This document shows, piece by piece, positions 5,589 through 8,259 of a stretch of DNA of 8,259 nt. The notes below the pieces were generated by a model. The model did not search any database. It was not told where the DNA came from and saw only the letters and a program-made list of their open reading frames with translations. Origin of the DNA: Bacillota bacterium (GTDB lineage Bacteria; Bacillota; Clostridia; Acetivibrionales; DSM-1351); assembly GCA_023409265.1 (NCBI GenBank), contig JAEYHZ010000040.1:1-8259 (forward strand), written 5' to 3'. A program made the position numbers and the translations under genes. The stretch's first letter is position 1, and every line of letters starts with the position of its first letter.

Positions 5589-6287
5589 CTAAAGTATGAA
5601 TTTGGGATTTATAAATTCAACGCCCATATCAATTATGTATTCCAATAAGATTTTATAGTAATTTGGCATAACTTCTTCAGTTTTTTCCTGGTCATGTATT
5701 AATATAATATGACTTGCTGATTTATTTAGTAATTCTCCACCTGTTTTAGGATTTTTATCATGTATTCTCTGCAATATACTATCATATGTAAATCCATTAT
5801 TATACTGTAATTGATATTCTCCAAAATCAAATGTCCAAAAGACATCGATATCTTTGTTAAGGCCATATTCTCTATACCAATTAAAGTTTATCATGGTGTC
5901 ATCTATTCTACAAAAATGTTCTTTTTTCAAGTACTTCTGAAGTTCTTCTTTACTTTCTCCCCCCTTATCTCCATATGGGAATCTAAAAATCTTATATTTT
6001 CTCTCGATGCCAGCTTCTTGATATAATCTATTTAATATTCTTTCTTGTTTTTCTATTTCATCTATACAAGCCTCGAAGGAAATCTCACTAAAATTTGGAT
6101 GACTATAACTATGGTTTCCTATAATAGCTCCCTTTCTAATAGAATAAATCGCCTCAGCATAATAATTCTCTGTATTCTTCCCAACAGAAAACATAATGGG
6201 AGTAATATTCTTTTGATTTAAATAGTCCATTATATTGGGGGTAATTCTTGATGATGTATCATCAATAGTTAAATATGCTTTGCTCAT
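5589..6287 (-). CDS. Polysaccharide deacetylase family protein (NodB homology, CE4)
   Basis: The ATG at 6287 has GGAGGGG six bases upstream. The 232-residue product carries the CE4 motifs in order: TIDD (residues 7-10, usual TFDD, with D9 as catalytic base and D10 as metal ligand), HSYSH (59-63, both metal-binding His), RFPYG (102-106), a W-TFDFGE segment (151-157) and HIILIHD (193-199). All key residues are present, so an active metal-dependent de-N-acetylase of chitooligosaccharide or peptidoglycan type is likely. It starts directly with the catalytic domain and has neither signal peptide nor membrane segment, so it would be cytoplasmic or released on lysis; its real substrate is uncertain. 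It has its own upstream region with the 48-bp repeat (6336-6383) and ends in the twin terminators of repeat A. It lies between repeats A and B together with the truncated holin. Confidence 0.88.
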   Translation of the reverse strand: MSKAYLTIDDTSSRITPNIMDYLNQKNITPIMFSVGKNTENYYAEAIYSIRKGAIIGNHSYSHPNFSEISFEACIDEIEKQERILNRLYQEAGIERKYKIFRFPYGDKGGESKEELQKYLKKEHFCRIDDTMINFNWYREYGLNKDIDVFWTFDFGEYQLQYNNGFTYDSILQRIHDKNPKTGGELLNKSASHIILIHDQEKTEEVMPNYYKILLEYIIDMGVEFINPKFIL

Positions 6288-6335
6288 TATGCCCCTCCAA
6301 CTATATAATTATTTTTAGTACGGAATTTGAAACCT

Positions 6336-6383
6336 ATATAAAGTACTTTCTATTTTATAATATAACGCCATAAAATGGAATAT
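6336..6383. repeat. 48-bp dispersed repeat, copy 2 (upstream of the deacetylase gene)
   Basis: Partner of 265-312 (39/48 identical, no gaps). This copy holds the perfect palindrome AAAGTACTTT (6340-6349), which is AAGATACTTT on the minus strand in copy 1. Upstream on the minus strand is a consensus-like TTGACA ten bases before ATATTCCATTTTAT, but no -10 is seen at the usual distance from it. It probably includes the promoter region of the deacetylase gene. Confidence 0.6.
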
Positions 6384-6423
6384 TTATTGTCAAATTAAGC
6401 TAATATGTGCTATATTTGGACAG

Positions 6424-6460
6424 AAAAAAGGCCCTCAAGGAAGATTTCTCCCTGAGAACC
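6424..6460 (-). terminator. Terminator of the truncated holin copy
   Basis: A long minus-strand hairpin (GGTTCTCAGGGA pairing with TTCCTTGAGGGCC including G-U pairs, 6430-6460) is followed by six T (6424-6429). It lies seven bases after the stop at 6467. Confidence 0.85.
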
Positions 6461-6466
6461 TATCTA

Positions 6467-6913
6467 CTATTTACCTTCTGTCAATTTCTCTCCAGCAGCA
6501 TCAACTCTACCTTTAAATAAAGCAATAGCCTTTTGTAAGAATCCGGGAATAGGAGCTCCCATCTTGCCGGCATTTTCAATTATGCTGCCAAGCTCGGTAA
6601 GAATGTACCAGACTATTACTATCGGGCTTAAAAGCACAGTATAAGTAAAAGGTAATGCCACACTGGGTATATTATTCATTACATTTCCAATTACTGCATC
6701 AAGTATTAAAGTTACTAATACTGCTATGATACTACCGGACTTATGCCATATCCCCTCACGTGCAATTTTACTTTCCCACAATCCTTTTTTCGATGCTGCC
6801 AGGGATCCTGTTATATAGTCCCCAGTCATATAGGCAATAAATATTACAACAAGCCACCCAAACCACCCTAACATTGCAGATATTGCAACAAACATTTTGG
6901 GGTTCGCGAGCAC
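6467..6913 (-). pseudogene. Second holin copy, 5' end replaced by repeat B
   Basis: From FVAISAMLGWFGW onwards this frame is a close relative of the holin at 1138-1599: W(E)SKIAREGIWHK, LPFTYTVLLSPIVIVWYILTELGSIIEN and AGKMGAPIPGFLQKAIALFK are almost identical. The similarity stops at 6894, exactly where repeat B starts. The first 14 residues of the intact holin are missing and the frame runs into repeat B as LANPKM, opening at a GTG at 6913 or an ATG at 6895 that spans the junction. Neither has an RBS. Part of the first membrane helix is lost, so the product is probably not made or not working as a holin. The C-terminal part and the strong terminator are intact, which suggests recent truncation. 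If translated from 6895 it would give a 142-residue protein lacking the usual N-terminus. Confidence 0.82.
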
Positions 6914-6966
6914 CGAAAGCCTTTTAGATTAGCTGGAAGTATCTCTTATTACCATTTACATGTAAC

Positions 6967-6992
6967 AAAAAGGAGATAACCGATGCTATCTC
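6967..6992 (-). terminator. Second terminator in repeat B
   Basis: GAGATAGC (6985-6992) pairs with GTTATCTC (6973-6980), loop of four, then C and five T (6967-6971) on the minus strand. Confidence 0.75.
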
Positions 6993-7018
6993 TCTACATA
7001 TATATACACACAATAATG

Positions 7019-7034
7019 AAAAGAGCCGAAGGCT
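7019..7034 (-). terminator. First terminator in repeat B, downstream of the DUF2569 gene
   Basis: AGCC-TTC-GGCT on the minus strand with a three-base loop, then C and four T. It is weaker than its counterpart in repeat A and starts about 20 bases after the stop. Confidence 0.55.
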
Positions 7035-7052
7035 TATTATTATCAGGTTAAA

Positions 7053-7601
7053 TTATTCAATAAATGTTCTTTTTACTCTTTTTGATTTTAAGAAATATGG
7101 GATCCAAATGGCGCAGCTAACTGTACTAAAAAGTATACTCTTTAATAGAGTATCACCTTTTGTAAATACTCCTAAATACTTGTAAATAAAATACTTAAAG
7201 ATATAATATGCCAGAGAAGCAATCGTAAAAGTTATCATTATATACGGAAAAGCTTTTTTTCTATTAAACATCAAATACAATGCAAATATATCAAATATAA
7301 ATACAAGTGCATAATAAGAAAAATCTATATTTATAGCTATTTTGATATTATCATAATAAGCTTTATTTATCATTTCAAAATAACCATAAATCGCAATTGG
7401 AAATGCCAATATACCATATACTCTACCTAATAAAACTAAGATTAGCGCCCCACGAATTTTATTATATTTCGAGACTGTTCCTTCTACACTAACTTCTATT
7501 TCATGCTTAGTTACAGTGTTCTCAGAAATGCTACTTCCACAATCACTACAAATAGCCGAACCTTCTGGACTTTCTTTACCACAGTTTGTACAATACCTCA
7601 T
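7053..7601 (-). CDS. Zinc-ribbon plus DUF2569 membrane protein
   Basis: The ATG at 7601 has AAGGAG about five bases upstream. Residues 1-22 are a zinc ribbon (YCTNCGK...AICSDCG, ligands C4, C7, C18, C21) of the zinc_ribbon_2 type. A polar linker leads to a four-helix membrane domain at about 51-77, 96-112, 117-140 and 152-171. GALILVLLGRVYGI at its start and IWIPYFLKSKRVKRTF at its end are the signatures of DUF2569. The ribbon should be cytoplasmic. DUF2569 proteins have no established function; the ribbon fusion is common in Firmicutes and suggests a metal or protein-binding role. It is transcribed from the promoter at 7637-7665 and ends in repeat B, the same arrangement as the deacetylase and repeat A. 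It is not a phage structural or lysis gene and looks like cargo. Confidence 0.82.
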   Translation of the reverse strand: MRYCTNCGKESPEGSAICSDCGSSISENTVTKHEIEVSVEGTVSKYNKIRGALILVLLGRVYGILAFPIAIYGYFEMINKAYYDNIKIAINIDFSYYALVFIFDIFALYLMFNRKKAFPYIMITFTIASLAYYIFKYFIYKYLGVFTKGDTLLKSILFSTVSCAIWIPYFLKSKRVKRTFIE

Positions 7602-7636
7602 ATTTTCTCCTTATCATAGACGAAAGCTACTACATA

Positions 7637-7665
7637 ATTGTATATAAAAAGGAATATTCCTGCAA
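7637..7665 (-). promoter_or_regulatory. Promoter of the DUF2569 gene with a palindromic spacer
   Basis: On the minus strand TTGCAG (7660-7665) and TACAAT (7637-7642) are separated by 17 bases. The spacer and the last base of the -35 form the perfect 10-base palindrome GGAATATTCC (7651-7660), a natural place for a repressor. The predicted start point is about 7630, some 30 bases before the ATG. Confidence 0.6.
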
Positions 7666-8074
7666 ATATAATTAAAGCCCCGTGGTCTAAGGAGCTATTA
7701 TAAAGGTATTTAAGGTGGAACAATTAATGAAAAGGTTTGTGTTTATATATTAACTAGATAATATTAATAATTATTGTTCATAAAATGAATTTTGCGTGAC
7801 TTTAAACTATATCTTATTTTTTACACACCTGACAAACGGACAATACCATTTACCCTCCCACCGCGTACTCCATATTCATCCATTACATTTATACATATCC
7901 CACCTGTTATAACTTTCTGATTACATTAATAAGAGCCTGCTTTTTCTTTCTGGTTTAAATTCTTGTAGTGTTTATATTTGCATGTCAGGTAAGATCAGCA
8001 ATTTCATCAATGGACAATCCTTCCTCGGCAAGACTCAGGCAGTACGGATCCCTAAAATTAAAATATCCCGATAA
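7666..8074. other. Gene-poor, decayed intergenic stretch
   Basis: No convincing gene is seen over about 400 bases. There is a plus-strand RBS-like AAGGTGG before an ATG at 7728 that opens only eight codons (MKRFVFIY), perhaps the stump of a truncated gene. On the minus strand a frame ending at 7821 reads MDEYGVRGGRVNGIVRLSGV from an ATG without a good RBS. Another minus frame, 8080-7985, reads 31 residues with AEEGLSIDEIADLT, which looks like part of a helix-turn-helix but is too short to name. The stretch looks like fragments of broken genes rather than a regulatory region. Confidence 0.5.
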
Positions 8075-8259
8075 ATCCATTCAACCATACCTTTGGCAGA
8101 AAGGATTACTCACCAGCAAAAAAGTAGTTCTCAAGAAGATATACCAAAGATAAAAGAGCGAATGTGTCTATCGGAGCATCCTTTCGGAACCGTGAAGTGG
8201 TATCACGGGGCGCACTATCTATTATGCAAGGGTAAAGAAAAAGTCACAGCAGAGCTGGG
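8075..8259 (+). pseudogene. IS transposase (IS1182-like DDE family), C-terminal part, runs off the window
   Basis: After a TAA at 8072-8074 the frame stays open to the window edge. Its conserved part reads KERMCLSEHPFGTVKWYHGA, then YLLCKGKEKVTAELG. This is the C-terminal motif of IS1182-type DDE transposases ((V/S)EHPFGT(I/V)K...G...L.(K/R)G.EKV..E), in which the Glu of EHPFG is the catalytic glutamate. The upstream 30 residues (8075-8155) do not show the Cys-rich region that normally precedes it, and no start codon or DDE-domain N-terminal half exists in the window, so this is a truncated or rearranged copy. The only insertion-sequence trace in the window, it marks the right edge of the accessory region and may have driven the local rearrangements. 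Confidence 0.72.

Larger units (their letters stand above)
6895..7043. repeat. 149-bp direct repeat, copy B
   Basis: Partner of 5407-5556. It begins inside the holin gene (junction at 6894/6895) and ends nine bases after the stop of the DUF2569 gene. The gap in the first hairpin loop (GAA here, CGAA in A) leaves the stem unchanged, and the other hairpin differs only in its loop, so structure is conserved. The last codons and stop of the DUF2569 gene, ATT GAA TAA TTT, match ATAGAATAATTC beyond copy A, hinting that the duplicated unit once included a gene end of this kind. Confidence 0.9.

Noticed and set aside
5407..7043. Repeats A and B as ends of a transposon or MITE
   Set aside because: They are in direct orientation, show no terminal inverted repeats or target-site duplication, and no transposase lies between them.
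7728..7754. Eight-codon plus-strand leader peptide after AAGGTGG
   Set aside because: There is no gene downstream for it to regulate and no alternative hairpins; more likely a truncated gene start.
7968..8153. Plus-strand 61-codon open frame before the transposase fragment
   Set aside because: It has no RBS, no recognisable domain, and overlaps the frame that carries the conserved transposase motif.

Overview
The window looks like an accessory, phage-derived region of a low-GC Gram-positive bacterium, most likely a member of the Clostridia. The support is AT-rich DNA, strong AAGGAG/GGAGG-type ribosome binding sites, a Firmicute-type LexA box, a TcdE/UtxA-type holin and a stalk-domain (copper amine oxidase N-terminal-like) secreted protein. 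Species cannot be decided from the sequence. Nearly all genes are on the minus strand, and most are separated by strong intrinsic terminators, so they are largely single-gene units.

Left part (1-770): the 5' end of a RidA/YjgF-family gene on the minus strand runs off the window. It is followed by a plus-strand small gene (451-714) under a recognisable promoter with a near-consensus LexA (SOS) box at its start point, closed by a hairpin that can serve both strands. Phage lysis block (792-2732, minus): a membrane-anchored helix-turn-helix protein starting at TTG, then an N-acetylmuramoyl-L-alanine amidase (endolysin) broken by a frameshift and apparent internal deletion, an intact holin whose RBS lies inside the amidase tail, and a 90-residue Gly/Ala-rich hydrophobic protein of unknown function.

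Cell-surface block (2841-5160, minus): a secreted discoidin/FN3/bacterial Ig-like protein and a secreted stalk-domain protein with a PsbP/DUF1795-like C-terminal part, each with its own terminator. Both should sit outside the membrane.

Modular block (5248-7601, minus): a small XkdX-like phage remnant, a polysaccharide deacetylase, a second holin copy that has lost its 5' end, and a zinc-ribbon/DUF2569 membrane protein. A 150-bp direct repeat (about 91% identical copies at 5407-5556 and 6895-7043) lies just downstream of the deacetylase and the DUF2569 gene, and in both places abuts a phage-type gene remnant. This repeated boundary, which carries two tandem terminators, is the most unusual structure here. 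A second, 48-bp repeat (265-312 and 6336-6383, 81% identical) lies upstream of the RidA-like gene and the deacetylase gene.

Right end (7602-8259): a promoter with a perfect palindrome for the DUF2569 gene, a decayed stretch without a convincing gene, and the C-terminal part of an IS transposase on the plus strand running off the window. No RNA gene, CRISPR array, restriction system or known defence system was found. The best reading is a degraded prophage lysis region that has gained and reshuffled cargo genes.
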